Of a stretch of 32,218 nt of DNA, positions 14,099 to 22,928 are shown one piece after another. The stretch is from contig DHSR01000024.1 of NCBI GenBank assembly GCA_002410555.1, positions 1 to 32,218 on the forward strand, in the 5' to 3' direction. The position numbers were made by a program, and so were the translations under genes. The notes beneath the pieces were generated by a model. The model saw nothing but the letters and a program-made list of their open reading frames with translations, searched no databases and was not told where the DNA came from. Numbering within the stretch: position 1 is the stretch's first letter; each line of letters begins with the position of its first letter. The DNA comes from Bacteroidales bacterium UBA5281 (GTDB taxonomy: Bacteria; Bacteroidota; Bacteroidia; Bacteroidales; Lentimicrobiaceae).

Positions 14099-17078
14099 AG
14101 AGCACCTCCCCTATCTTTGATAAGAACTCAAGATTTAAGGTAAAACGAATCCTATCCTTTATCAAAGGACTTGTATCGTTAAGATTTTGAGTTACGAGCA
14201 GTGGCACGAATATTTCGAAAAAGGCGCCTAAACCGGTTTTTAGCCCTGCTTCAGCAAGGAATACGGGAGCATGTTTGTTACTATTTATTCCCTCAGGCAT
14301 GAGCAAAATTGTCGCGAAGGGTTTTATATTCAGCGCTTTGATGTCCCATGGCAGGCTGGAACTCAAGGTAATGGAGAACATCCATGAAGGGTTAAAGACA
14401 GACAGATTTATTGGTGTAATGATGCTTCCTTCAGTAATACTGATTTGCCTGGAAAAAAAAGAGTCGCCAACATTGGAAAAGCGATCAAAAAAGGTACCTC
14501 CGAAAGTATAAAGTTCTTTACCACTGCGGGCTGAAGGACTTAAACCAAACAGCGGTTTTTTTTCAGAATCAAGGTGTAACTGTATTCCACTAAACAATCG
14601 CACATCAAGCCCCCTATTTTTTCCATAATAACTAAAGCGGTAGTTTGCTGTAACTGACAATTTTGAAAAAAAATTATTCCCTTCCGCAGCAAGCAAAATA
14701 TTGTATGGATGAATATTTGAATGTCGTATAAATTCCATTCCGGCTGATACTATTGGTATCCAATTCGCTTTTTCTTCCTGTATGATCTGTTGCAGATCCG
14801 ATACATATGCCAGAGAAACGAAATATCGGTACCTGTCTTTGACCAATGCCAGTCGGGGAATAAAGTTATAGACCAGTCCAAGATTTAAACGGCGATAATT
14901 CTGCTTACCCGGTGCACCAAACCGGCTTGCTTCAGCCCGGATTTCCACCTTTTTCCCTGGCTTTGGAGGCAGTATTGAAAAGTTTACATTTGTGTAACCC
15001 GTCAACGTAGATGTTTTAAAGGAAAAAAATGGAAGTATTAAAAATTCAAACGGACGTGGAATGATAAAATGGTTCTGAAAACCAATCCCTGGCATAAAGC
15101 CGTTGATGCCGGTATAGTTGATGGCTGGGAAATAGATTAACAATCTTTCTTCCGGACGGCTTAAGGTAGCAATCAATTGCGTTTTCAGCGGATCACGCTT
15201 TTTAAAAATGCCTTTTTTGTATAAATTATTATTTAACCGGTTGGTTTCAATCATCTGGTGATATAGGTCAATAATAAACCGGTCAGCATCAGCGCCATCA
15301 ACTGTAATCCATTTGCTGCCTTTGAAACCTTCAATCCAGGTCGTATTTATCAAAGAATCTTTTTTAAATTCACTCAGCAACACAGGGCCGTTAATCTGAC
15401 CCGTATTTTTGAGTAAAATCCTACCGGAATCAAACCGCATTATGGTATAATCCAACCTTTTGGCAGAAGTCAATATCTCTCTAAAGAACCAGTCCAGATT
15501 TTTACCAGTAACCTGCGCGAAAGCCTGCTCTAAATCATCGGGTCCCGGATGTTTATTTTTCCATTGAGTAAAGTATAGATTTAATCCTTCAAAAAAAAGG
15601 GTATCACCAAGATATGCCCTTAAGTAATTAAAAGCATTTGCCCCTTTATTATAAATCATATTGTAATAGGCAACCTCATTGTAGGCATCAGCGGGCAGAT
15701 TTAACGGCTGTTCCAGATTGTTATTCAATGCGTAAAGCCATTCCAGTTCCCCCATAAGGGAAATGGGAAGTTGATCCAGCTTAAAAAATCGTGCTGTTTT
15801 TTCTTCAAGTATATATTTGTCCCATAATTTTTTATCCGGATACAGGCTGGCAATGTAATGGCTTTCCAACGCACTCACCAGACTTTCATCCAAATAGGGA
15901 TATTGACGTTCGTTAGTAGCCAATGCGCCATAAAACCAGGAATGAAGCAATTCGTGCACAGTTACCTGCTGCAAAGTGTAGTCATCATTAACAAATCCAA
16001 TTACTGCTGCACCAGGGTACTCCATTCCTGAACCTGCTCCCAGTTCGCCCTGGACTAAAGTAAAATGTTCATAGGGATAATCGCCCAGATGGGTTGAGAA
16101 AAAAAGCATAGCTGACCTGATGTACTCAATTGAATGTTTCCACAATCCCGATTGCCGACTGGTAAACAGGGAAATAAGATATACTTTTTTCCCAGAGGGT
16201 ACTAAATCAATACTGTCCATCATTACATGATACCGTTTATCGGCAAACCAGGCAAAATCATGGATGGTGGAGGCACTATACTTTATTGTTTTTAATTGAG
16301 CATCAGACTCAGGAATCTGTGGAACCGACAAGTCGGATTCTTTTTTCCAACTGGTGTCTGAAGCCAATGTATTTAAATAATCAGATTCATTTTTGCTCAA
16401 GAGGTTGCCGGTTGCCCCCACCTTATAATTAGAAGGGAGCGTAATGTTGACGATGTAGTTACCAAATTCAGCATAAAACTCACCCTGATCGAGGTATGGC
16501 ATGGGATGCCAGCCCTGCGAATCATAAACCGCAGGTTTTGGGTACCATTGACTGATTTGATAAGATTGTCCCTTATGACCCATGCGGCTGATGCCCGCAG
16601 CAGGTATCTTTACGGTGAAAGGAATGCTAATTGTGATTTCATTGCCAGGAGCCAATCCGTAAGGAAGATAAACTTTGGCAATGTCGGTATGCTTTTCATC
16701 CAATGCCCACTTCAGACTATATTGTGACACAAAAAAACCTTCTACCTGGATATTTCCAACATTTGCGGAATCACTGAACAACTTTAATCTGCCCTGTTCA
16801 CGTCTTAATTGGCGTGCAAGAGCAGTTTGATTGTCTGAATAGGCATTTGGATACAGATGAAAATAAATAAAATGCAGTGTATCGGGTGAATTATTTCTAT
16901 AATTAAGACGGGCATTGGCTACAAGTTGATGATGAACATCATCCAGAATAACATCAATGGTATAGTTGGTTTCTTGCTGAAAATAATCCTGGCTAAAGGA
17001 AGATGAGGCATAAAAAAACAAAGCAAATCCGAAAATCAGATTTGCTTTGATTTTTTTAAATGGGAAAGAACAATTCAC
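14097..17078 (-). CDS. Secreted M1-family metallopeptidase with C-terminal beta-barrel-like region
   Basis: About 993 residues. A signal peptide (hydrophobic LIFGFALFFYASSSFSQ) leads into an M1 (aminopeptidase N-like) catalytic domain with GSGMEYPGA in the place of the GAMEN exopeptidase motif and the zinc site HELLH (375-379) plus Glu398, exactly HExxH-x18-E. From about residue 620 to the end the sequence is rich in alternating, aromatic-edged strands and finishes in a strand-like FTLNLEFLSKIGEVL, resembling an outer-membrane beta-barrel. It probably trims peptides in the periplasm or at the outer membrane. GTG at 17078 is chosen because it gives a normal signal-peptide length; TTG at 17105 in the same frame is the alternative. 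A perfect terminator-like hairpin lies inside the signal-peptide codons. Confidence 0.85.
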   Translation of the reverse strand: MNCSFPFKKIKANLIFGFALFFYASSSFSQDYFQQETNYTIDVILDDVHHQLVANARLNYRNNSPDTLHFIYFHLYPNAYSDNQTALARQLRREQGRLKLFSDSANVGNIQVEGFFVSQYSLKWALDEKHTDIAKVYLPYGLAPGNEITISIPFTVKIPAAGISRMGHKGQSYQISQWYPKPAVYDSQGWHPMPYLDQGEFYAEFGNYIVNITLPSNYKVGATGNLLSKNESDYLNTLASDTSWKKESDLSVPQIPESDAQLKTIKYSASTIHDFAWFADKRYHVMMDSIDLVPSGKKVYLISLFTSRQSGLWKHSIEYIRSAMLFFSTHLGDYPYEHFTLVQGELGAGSGMEYPGAAVIGFVNDDYTLQQVTVHELLHSWFYGALATNERQYPYLDESLVSALESHYIASLYPDKKLWDKYILEEKTARFFKLDQLPISLMGELEWLYALNNNLEQPLNLPADAYNEVAYYNMIYNKGANAFNYLRAYLGDTLFFEGLNLYFTQWKNKHPGPDDLEQAFAQVTGKNLDWFFREILTSAKRLDYTIMRFDSGRILLKNTGQINGPVLLSEFKKDSLINTTWIEGFKGSKWITVDGADADRFIIDLYHQMIETNRLNNNLYKKGIFKKRDPLKTQLIATLSRPEERLLIYFPAINYTGINGFMPGIGFQNHFIIPRPFEFLILPFFSFKTSTLTGYTNVNFSILPPKPGKKVEIRAEASRFGAPGKQNYRRLNLGLVYNFIPRLALVKDRYRYFVSLAYVSDLQQIIQEEKANWIPIVSAGMEFIRHSNIHPYNILLAAEGNNFFSKLSVTANYRFSYYGKNRGLDVRLFSGIQLHLDSEKKPLFGLSPSARSGKELYTFGGTFFDRFSNVGDSFFSRQISITEGSIITPINLSVFNPSWMFSITLSSSLPWDIKALNIKPFATILLMPEGINSNKHAPVFLAEAGLKTGLGAFFEIFVPLLVTQNLNDTSPLIKDRIRFTLNLEFLSKIGEVL
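17012..17057 (-). terminator. Bidirectional terminator-like hairpin inside the peptidase signal-peptide codons
   Basis: A perfect 11-bp inverted repeat, CAAAGCAAATC (17019-17029) and GATTTGCTTTG (17039-17049), with a 9-base loop. It is flanked by seven A on the left, giving a seven-U tract on the minus strand, and by A then seven T on the right. On the minus strand it lies about 70 bases after the stop of the small membrane protein gene, as a normal terminator would, yet it also falls within codons 10-20 of the peptidase reading frame. It could end most transcripts of the small gene or act as an attenuator for the peptidase. Confidence 0.7.
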
Positions 17079-17121
17079 AGAATCTGGCTGCTTTAGAATC
17101 AGCAAAACAAACAGAGCTGCA

Positions 17122-17460
17122 TTAAGTAAGCAGCAATATCAGAATGATGATCAAAACAAGTGTACCTGTACCAATAACAATGTATCCGCCATCTTTACGA
17201 ATACTTTGTTTCATATCCTTCAACTCTTTACGCAGCTCAGCTCTTTCGTTTTTGGTGAGATTGCTTTTGTCCATATCACGGATTTCGTGAATACGTTCAA
17301 CCATAACTTTTGCTTCATTTGCAGTGATCTGATGATCTCCACTTTTAGAATGAACAGCCGGCTTTTTAGTGTTAATCGTTGAAGCAGCATCGTTGGCCAA
17401 AGTTACTGTTGATCCGAATGCCAACATCAAAAGTGATATTAGAAAGAATACTCTTTTCAT
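17122..17460 (-). CDS. Small exported protein with C-terminal membrane helix
   Basis: A 112-residue protein I cannot name. The start at 17460 gives a clean signal peptide (MKRVFFLISLLMLAFGSTVTLAN); extending the frame upstream to 17520 only adds a non-signal-like 20 residues. The middle is charged and helical with Lys/Glu-rich stretches (about 45-90), and the C-terminus is GGYIVIGTGTLVLIIILILLLT, a membrane helix ending at the last residue. Small proteins of this plan are common in Bacteroidota and are mostly uncharacterised. It may be co-transcribed with the peptidase gene, but a perfect terminator-like hairpin stands at the junction. A minus-strand TACATTTG (-7 like, 17506-17513) precedes it. 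Confidence 0.7.
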   Translation of the reverse strand: MKRVFFLISLLMLAFGSTVTLANDAASTINTKKPAVHSKSGDHQITANEAKVMVERIHEIRDMDKSNLTKNERAELRKELKDMKQSIRKDGGYIVIGTGTLVLIIILILLLT

Positions 17461-17505
17461 GATTAGGTGGTTTAGGTGAATATATGTAATTAAACGCTGA
17501 TTGAA

Positions 17506-17513
17506 CAAATGTA
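17506..17513 (-). promoter_or_regulatory. Possible -7 element of the small membrane protein gene
   Basis: Minus-strand TACATTTG fits TAnnTTTG, 45 bases before the start at 17460. A -33 element at normal spacing is not clear. It overlaps one arm of a 9-bp inverted repeat, ATTGAACAA (17500-17508) and TTGTTCAAT (17534-17542). Confidence 0.4.
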
Positions 17514-17706
17514 TATACACTTTTTAACAAAAATTGTTCAATTTTGATCCAGCTACCCAAACAAAAAGCAGACCAGAATCGTACTTTTCAATTTGGCTGT
17601 CATTCAGAATTCAGTCACGTACATATGGGACGGGCCGGGACGAAGTGATGAATCTTTCCCATGAAGAAGTGTTTTAGCCGGTTTCTAATGAAATATTTTA
17701 TACAAA

Positions 17707-18903
17707 TTATTGTTTTCCGAGCACTTCTGAGACCAATTCTGCTGCTTCCTGAAGCAGGACAGCAGAATAGACCTTTAATCCGGATGATTCAATCAATTCT
17801 TTGGCTTCTTCGGCATTGGTTCCCTGTAATCGGACGATAATCGGAATATCAATGGTTCCAATGTTTCTATATGCATCCACAATACCCTGGGCTACACGGT
17901 CGCAGCGCACTATGCCGCCAAAAATATTGACCAGAATAATTTTCACGTTGGGATCTTTCAGAATAATGCGGAAAGCCTGTTCCACCCGTTCGGCATTGGC
18001 GGAACCACCCACATCAAGAAAATTAGCAGGTTCTCCACCGGCCAGCTTGATAATATCCATAGTGGCCATGGCCAGCCCGGCTCCATTAACCATACAGCCA
18101 ACATTTCCGGAAAGTTTAACATAATTAAGATGATGCGCACCGGCTTCTACTTCAGCGGGGTCTTCTTCCGTTAAATCACGCATGGCCAGCAAATCAGGAT
18201 GACGGAAGAGTGCATTTTGATCAAGCCGCATCTTACAATCTGCGGCCATAATCAGATTATCTGATGTTTTAAATACCGGATTAACTTCTATCATGGCTGC
18301 ATCGCTACCCATATAGGCCTTGTATAAGCCGCGAACAAATCTGAGCATATTTTTAAATGCATCTCCATCAAGCTTAAGGTTATAAGCGATTTTGCGACAC
18401 TGGAATTCCTGCAGTCCCACGCTGGTATCAATCTCTTCGGTAAAGATAAGTTCCGGTGTTTTCTCGGCAACTTCTTCAATATCCATGCCTCCTTCGGTAG
18501 AGTACATAATCATCACCCGGCTGGTAGCGCGATTGAGCAGCACACTCATATAAAATTCCTGAGGATCACTGATGCCGGGATAAAAAATATTTTGTTCAAC
18601 CAGCACCTTATGTACTCGTTTACCTGCTTCACTGGTTTGAGGTGTAACCAGATCCATCCCGATAATCTGTGATGACTTCTCATAAACTTCATGCAATGAG
18701 TCGGCAATTTTAACACCACCTCCTTTGCCTCTCCCGCCAGCATGTATCTGAGCTTTTACTGCCCATCGTACTGATTGTGTTTGTTGTTGTATTTCCTCTG
18801 CTGCCTTAACAGCCTGTTCGGGAACTTCGGCTACTATGCCAACCGGCACAGGAACACCGTAGGATTTCAAAATCTGTTTTGCCTGAAATTCATGAAGATT
18901 CAT
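17707..18903 (-). CDS. sucC: Succinyl-CoA synthetase, beta subunit (SucC)
   Basis: A 398-residue SucC with the expected full length. The enzyme interconverts succinyl-CoA and succinate with formation of ATP or GTP in the cytoplasm. The ATP-grasp N-terminus MNLHEFQAKQILKSYGVPVP and VKAQIHAGGRGKGGGVK (49-65) are diagnostic; so are EVNPV with the metal-binding residues, NGAGLAMATMD, and the C-terminal NIFGGIVRCDRVAQGI. The alpha subunit gene sucD is not next to it; the neighbours are an unrelated small membrane protein gene and a divergent DUF5916 gene. In an anaerobe it could serve succinate or propionate metabolism as well as a partial TCA cycle. Confidence 0.96.
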   Translation of the reverse strand: MNLHEFQAKQILKSYGVPVPVGIVAEVPEQAVKAAEEIQQQTQSVRWAVKAQIHAGGRGKGGGVKIADSLHEVYEKSSQIIGMDLVTPQTSEAGKRVHKVLVEQNIFYPGISDPQEFYMSVLLNRATSRVMIMYSTEGGMDIEEVAEKTPELIFTEEIDTSVGLQEFQCRKIAYNLKLDGDAFKNMLRFVRGLYKAYMGSDAAMIEVNPVFKTSDNLIMAADCKMRLDQNALFRHPDLLAMRDLTEEDPAEVEAGAHHLNYVKLSGNVGCMVNGAGLAMATMDIIKLAGGEPANFLDVGGSANAERVEQAFRIILKDPNVKIILVNIFGGIVRCDRVAQGIVDAYRNIGTIDIPIIVRLQGTNAEEAKELIESSGLKVYSAVLLQEAAELVSEVLGKQ

Positions 18904-18943
18904 AAGGTTTGATTTAAGTTTTTAAGAAAATTGCAAAAGAATG

Positions 18944-18971
18944 TTGCGTTTTCAAAAAATAAGTATATTTG
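18944..18971 (+). promoter_or_regulatory. Promoter of the CBM9/DUF5916 gene
   Basis: TATATTTG (18964-18971) fits the TAnnTTTG -7 element, with TTG (18944-18946) 17 bases upstream. Transcription would start near 18976, leaving an AT-rich leader of about 120 bases before the GTG at 19097. Confidence 0.6.
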
Positions 18972-19096
18972 TGCTGTTTCACACGCCATTAACAAACAAA
19001 GTGCTTCACAGTTCAAAATTTTATTAAATATTCATTTATTCAAGTTTTTTTTACCACCTTTTCTTTATATTTTTAACGCAACTAAAAACATATAGG

Positions 19097-21553
19097 GTGA
19101 ATAGACTAATCCTTAAAAACAATATCCTCATTATGCTTATATTTTGCCTTGGTATGGGCAGAGGATATACACAAAACAATACAAGTACCAGATATGCCAG
19201 GATGATGCGCACTGCTGAGGCGCCACGCATTGATGGTTTTTTTTCCCTGGACGAATGGGAAGGTGCCTCGGTATTAACAGGCTTCAGGCAGCTTGAGCCG
19301 GTATCTAATGCCGACCCGAGTTTTGAAACAAATGTTTATATACTTTATGACGATCAGGGAATCTATTTGGCTGCCCGGCTGTTTGACCCCTCCCCCGACA
19401 GTATTGCCTGTCAGTTGGGACAACGTGACAACGGGAATTTGAATGCAGATTATTTTTCAATTGCATTTGACACCTATGACAATCAACAGGATGCTTTTTT
19501 CTTTATGGTATCAGCCTCAGGCGTTCAGGCTGATCAACGTTTTCAGGACCCTACTTATGATGCTGTATGGAAAAGTGCAGTCCGGATCAATGAAGAAGGA
19601 TGGTTGGCTGAGATTTATATCCCTTATTCTGCATTGCGCTTCCCGAAGCTGGCCACTCAAACGTGGGGTTTTCAGGCCACGCGAACCATCAGACGATACC
19701 GTGAGGACAATGTATGGGCACTTGAAGAAAAAGGCGCATTAAACCCATTGATTTATTGGGGTAAACTAACAGATTTTAACAATCTGCAACCTCCGTTGCG
19801 ACTTACACTTACTCCGTATATTTCCACCACCCTGCAACACAAAAACAACGAATTGCCCGACGATGAAGAATGGAGTATGGCCTACAATGGCGGTCTGGAT
19901 CTCAAATACGGCATCAACGAAAGCTTTACGGTGGATATGATATTGCTGCCGGATTTCAGTCAGGTACAGTCGGACAAAATACAAAAGAATCTGACTGCCT
20001 ATGAATTGATCTATGATGAAAAACGTACCTTTTTCAATGAGGGGACTGATCTTTTTCAGAAAGGTGACCTGTTTTATTCCAGACGCATCGGCCGCACTCC
20101 CCTGCTTTATTACAGTGTATACGATTCATTGCAACCTGGCGAAAATGTAAGTAACAATCCAGTTGCTGCGCGCTTATTGAATGCCGTTAAATTTTCGGGT
20201 CGCACTTCCGGCGGATTGGGTATAGGCATATTTAATGCCTTGACCGGCAATACGTGGGCAACAATTAAGGATTCAACGGGTAAAACCAGGACTATTCTCA
20301 GTGATCCGGTAACCAACTACAATATCGTGGTACTCGATCAGGCATTACCAAATAACTCGTCGGTGTATCTTATCAATACCAATGTTTCCCGGCCCGGTTC
20401 CTGGGATCATTCAAATGTTACCGGAACCGGAGTTTCCCTGAGTAATAAGACTAAAACTTATAAATTGAATGCCAGTATAGCCGTGTCCAAATGGTTTCCG
20501 GCTACCGGAGAAAAAATCTTCACCTATGGGAAACAGGAAATCGGCGAAAATTATGCCATTTCCTTTTTAAAGACACGGGGCAAATTTCAGTTCAGCGTAT
20601 ACTACAGCATTCTTGATAAAGATTTTAACATCAATGATTTGGGAATTAACCGGACCCGCAACAAAACCAACCGGGGATTTTATACCAGCTATCGTATATA
20701 TGAGCCTTTTGCCATATTTCGCAACTTTTCGCAAAGTTTTGGCGTAGATCAAACCCGTACTTTCGATTCAAAGAAGAACATGGATACCGAGTTTTCATAC
20801 AAGGGGAATACCACCTTTAACAATTATTTTACGATTTGGTGGGGAACAGAAGTATCCCCTTTTGACCGATACGACTTTTATGAACCCCGGGTTGCCAACA
20901 GGTATTTTCTAAAGCCGGGTTACTGGTCAGCAAATTTTGGGTTTTCTTCTGATTACCGTAAGAAATTTGCACTGGATGGCAGCATTGATTATTCCCGCGA
21001 TTTCAATCAGATGGAATGGGGATGGATTGAATTAAGTCCGATTTACAGGGTCAACAATCGCCTTCATCTGAGCTTTGAATCAGGTTACGGTTTTAATCCG
21101 GGCGACCTTGGATATATCGGTCACAGTCCTCAAATTATATATTTTGGGCATCGGGATGTTACCACCTTTGAGAATACGCTGGCGGGCAATTATATGATCA
21201 GCAGGTTGATTTCAGTTCAGCTTATGGGTCGTCATTTCTGGCAGCAGGGTGAATATTCCGGATTTTATCAGTTAAATGATGATGGCAATCTTATTCAGGA
21301 TCATGAATTGATCTATGATGCCAACTTCAATTATAATTATTTTAGCATTGATTTTATGCTTGGATGGGAGTTCGCACCCGGAAGTATGTTGAGCATTGTA
21401 TGGAAAAATACCATTCAAACTGAAGATAAAAACTACAGCATTAATTTTAAAGACAACTTCAATGCTATGATCAAAGGACCTCAATTAAATATGTTCAGTT
21501 TAAAAGCGATATACCATCTCGATTATAACGAATTTGTTAAAAGAGAAAAGTAA
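19097..21553 (+). CDS. Exported CBM9-like / DUF5916 family protein
   Basis: An 818-residue exported protein. A signal peptide (LILKNNILIMLIFCLGMGRGYTQ) is followed by a CBM9-like domain (about 35-210; TAEAPRIDGFFSLDEWEGA, YDDQGIYLAARLFD) and then the DUF5916 region with its typical FSQVQSDKIQKNLT and EKRTFFNEGTDLF motifs (about 285-330). The C-terminal half is full of alternating aromatic strands and is probably a beta-barrel in the outer membrane. Such proteins are widespread in Bacteroidota; substrate and activity are unknown, although the CBM9 part suggests glycan contact. The start is GTG; no ATG nearby preserves the signal peptide. Transcribed away from sucC. Confidence 0.88.
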   Translation: MNRLILKNNILIMLIFCLGMGRGYTQNNTSTRYARMMRTAEAPRIDGFFSLDEWEGASVLTGFRQLEPVSNADPSFETNVYILYDDQGIYLAARLFDPSPDSIACQLGQRDNGNLNADYFSIAFDTYDNQQDAFFFMVSASGVQADQRFQDPTYDAVWKSAVRINEEGWLAEIYIPYSALRFPKLATQTWGFQATRTIRRYREDNVWALEEKGALNPLIYWGKLTDFNNLQPPLRLTLTPYISTTLQHKNNELPDDEEWSMAYNGGLDLKYGINESFTVDMILLPDFSQVQSDKIQKNLTAYELIYDEKRTFFNEGTDLFQKGDLFYSRRIGRTPLLYYSVYDSLQPGENVSNNPVAARLLNAVKFSGRTSGGLGIGIFNALTGNTWATIKDSTGKTRTILSDPVTNYNIVVLDQALPNNSSVYLINTNVSRPGSWDHSNVTGTGVSLSNKTKTYKLNASIAVSKWFPATGEKIFTYGKQEIGENYAISFLKTRGKFQFSVYYSILDKDFNINDLGINRTRNKTNRGFYTSYRIYEPFAIFRNFSQSFGVDQTRTFDSKKNMDTEFSYKGNTTFNNYFTIWWGTEVSPFDRYDFYEPRVANRYFLKPGYWSANFGFSSDYRKKFALDGSIDYSRDFNQMEWGWIELSPIYRVNNRLHLSFESGYGFNPGDLGYIGHSPQIIYFGHRDVTTFENTLAGNYMISRLISVQLMGRHFWQQGEYSGFYQLNDDGNLIQDHELIYDANFNYNYFSIDFMLGWEFAPGSMLSIVWKNTIQTEDKNYSINFKDNFNAMIKGPQLNMFSLKAIYHLDYNEFVKREK

Positions 21554-21855
21554 AGTAATGTCATAATGCAGCACACCTCACCAACTGAACGGCCTAAGTC
21601 TTTTATCATTACCAATAAAAGGAGCTAAGAATGCAGGCCTCTGGAAATACCTGCCAGTACCCCGTTACAGAAGGTTATCTTTATTAGTAGGGAAATACTG
21701 ATTTTTATGTATTTTAAATTAAGTTTTTCAGCAAATATTGCCTCGCTCACATTGACTTCATTCAGCAATACAAATATTTAATTTAAACCGATTACTTTTT
21801 CCAGTTTAAATGATTAACTTTTGTAGCACTGGCATAGCTTTTGCAAACAATCAGG
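21554..21855. other. Non-coding stretch after the DUF5916 gene
   Basis: About 300 bases of AT-rich sequence. No clear terminator, RNA gene or consensus promoter was found. A GGAG followed by an 18-codon frame occurs near 21620-21690 but is too short to support as a gene. Confidence 0.4.
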
Positions 21856-22032
21856 ATGTTTTATTCATCTCAAAAAAGTAAGATTATGTTCGCAACATTA
21901 AAGTTTCCCATCATGGGATACACCAAAATCAGACTCATCGTTAAAAACGGATACAAATGGCTGGCCGAATTGGTAGGTGCCGAGCTTGAGGTAGAAGTTT
22001 ATGAAGATGATTTTGAGATTGACAATGCCTGA
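21856..22032 (+). CDS. Possible small hypothetical protein
   Basis: A 58-residue frame (ATG 21856; an in-frame ATG at 21886 would give 48 residues). From the second ATG it reads as a mix of hydrophobic and basic residues (KFPIMGYTKIRLIVKNGYKWLAELVG) with a strongly acidic tail (EVEVYEDDFEIDNA). I recognise no family. It stands alone between the DUF5916 gene and the ABC ATPase gene with about 300 and 170 bases on either side. Composition looks protein-like, but without homologues this stays tentative. Confidence 0.4.
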   Translation: MFYSSQKSKIMFATLKFPIMGYTKIRLIVKNGYKWLAELVGAELEVEVYEDDFEIDNA

Positions 22033-22171
22033 ATTAAGGAAAAAATTAGAGCTGATATTTATCTGGCACATCAAAATAATGGTGCAACATACTATTGTAT
22101 ATAGTTAATATTTAGATTTCAAGAATCTATGCACTGTAAGGTCTGTTTTCTTCTTAATTGAATATTTATTT

Positions 22172-22179
22172 TACCTTTG
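22172..22179 (+). promoter_or_regulatory. -7 promoter element of the LolD-like gene
   Basis: TACCTTTG fits TAnnTTTG and would start transcription near 22185, just before the ATG at 22202. This argues against the in-frame TTG at 22190 as the start. No -33 element at the usual distance is obvious. Confidence 0.45.
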
Positions 22180-22201
22180 CCTTCCTCTATTGCAGATAAA
22201 A

Positions 22202-22864
22202 ATGATCAAGGCAAATAACCTCTGGAAGTCATATGGGAATTTAACGGTATTAAAAGGTGTATCCCTGCATATAAAAACCGCTGAGATTATAGCCATTACC
22301 GGAGCTTCCGGGGCTGGAAAGTCCACTTTACTCTATCTTTTAAGTTCTCTTGATCGTGCTGACAAGGGCGAAGTAATGGTTGATGGTGTAGATTTCAATC
22401 GCTTAAACGATAAAAAACTGGCTGATTTCCGGAATAAAAAAATTGGATTCGTATTCCAGTTCCATCATTTACTTCCTGAATTTACGGCACTGGAGAACAT
22501 CTGTATTCCTGCCTACATCGCCGGGAAATCAAAACGGGAAGCCGAAAACAAAGCCAATGAACTGCTTGAATTTCTGAATCTGAATGATCGCAGCAGTCAC
22601 AAGCCTTCAGAGCTTTCGGGTGGGGAGCAGCAAAGGGTAGCAGTTGCCAGAGCACTGATCAATAGTCCTGCGGTATTGATGGCCGATGAACCCTCAGGCA
22701 ACCTGGATTCTGAAAATTCCAGGCAACTACACCAGTTGTTTTTTGATTTGCGGGCTTCCTTCCATCAAACCATAGTGATTGTTACACACAATGAGGAACT
22801 TGCAGCCTTGTCCGACAGAAGACTGTTTATGCAGGATGGACTTATATCAAACAGTAAAATCTGA
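22202..22864 (+). CDS. LolD-like ABC transporter ATP-binding protein
   Basis: A 220-residue ATPase of the LolD/MacB-type family, which powers lipoprotein release or similar envelope transport from the cytoplasmic face. Walker A is GASGAGKST, the Q-loop region is GFVFQFHHLLPEFTALEN (typical of LolD), the signature is LSGGEQQR, Walker B is VLMADEPSGNLDS and the switch histidine is in IVTHNEEL. The length is normal. ATG 22202 is preferred to TTG 22190, which would lie within a few bases of the predicted transcription start. No permease gene is adjacent; the next gene, 64 bases downstream on the same strand, encodes a TPR-repeat protein. LolD is the best guess, but MacB- or FtsE-like roles are not excluded. 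Confidence 0.88.
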   Translation: MIKANNLWKSYGNLTVLKGVSLHIKTAEIIAITGASGAGKSTLLYLLSSLDRADKGEVMVDGVDFNRLNDKKLADFRNKKIGFVFQFHHLLPEFTALENICIPAYIAGKSKREAENKANELLEFLNLNDRSSHKPSELSGGEQQRVAVARALINSPAVLMADEPSGNLDSENSRQLHQLFFDLRASFHQTIVIVTHNEELAALSDRRLFMQDGLISNSKI

Positions 22865-22928
22865 CACAGACCAAATAAAAGCGCCTCCCCGGCGTTATTC
22901 TTGTGTTATTTTATCAGAACCTTTAAAA

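Noticed and set aside
21629..21690. Tiny 18-codon frame with a GGAG ahead of its ATG
   Set aside because: Too short and without any recognisable feature; could be chance.
22779..22928. 50-codon N-terminal extension of the TPR protein
   Set aside because: It overlaps the ATPase gene in another frame and would bury the signal peptide that begins at 22929.
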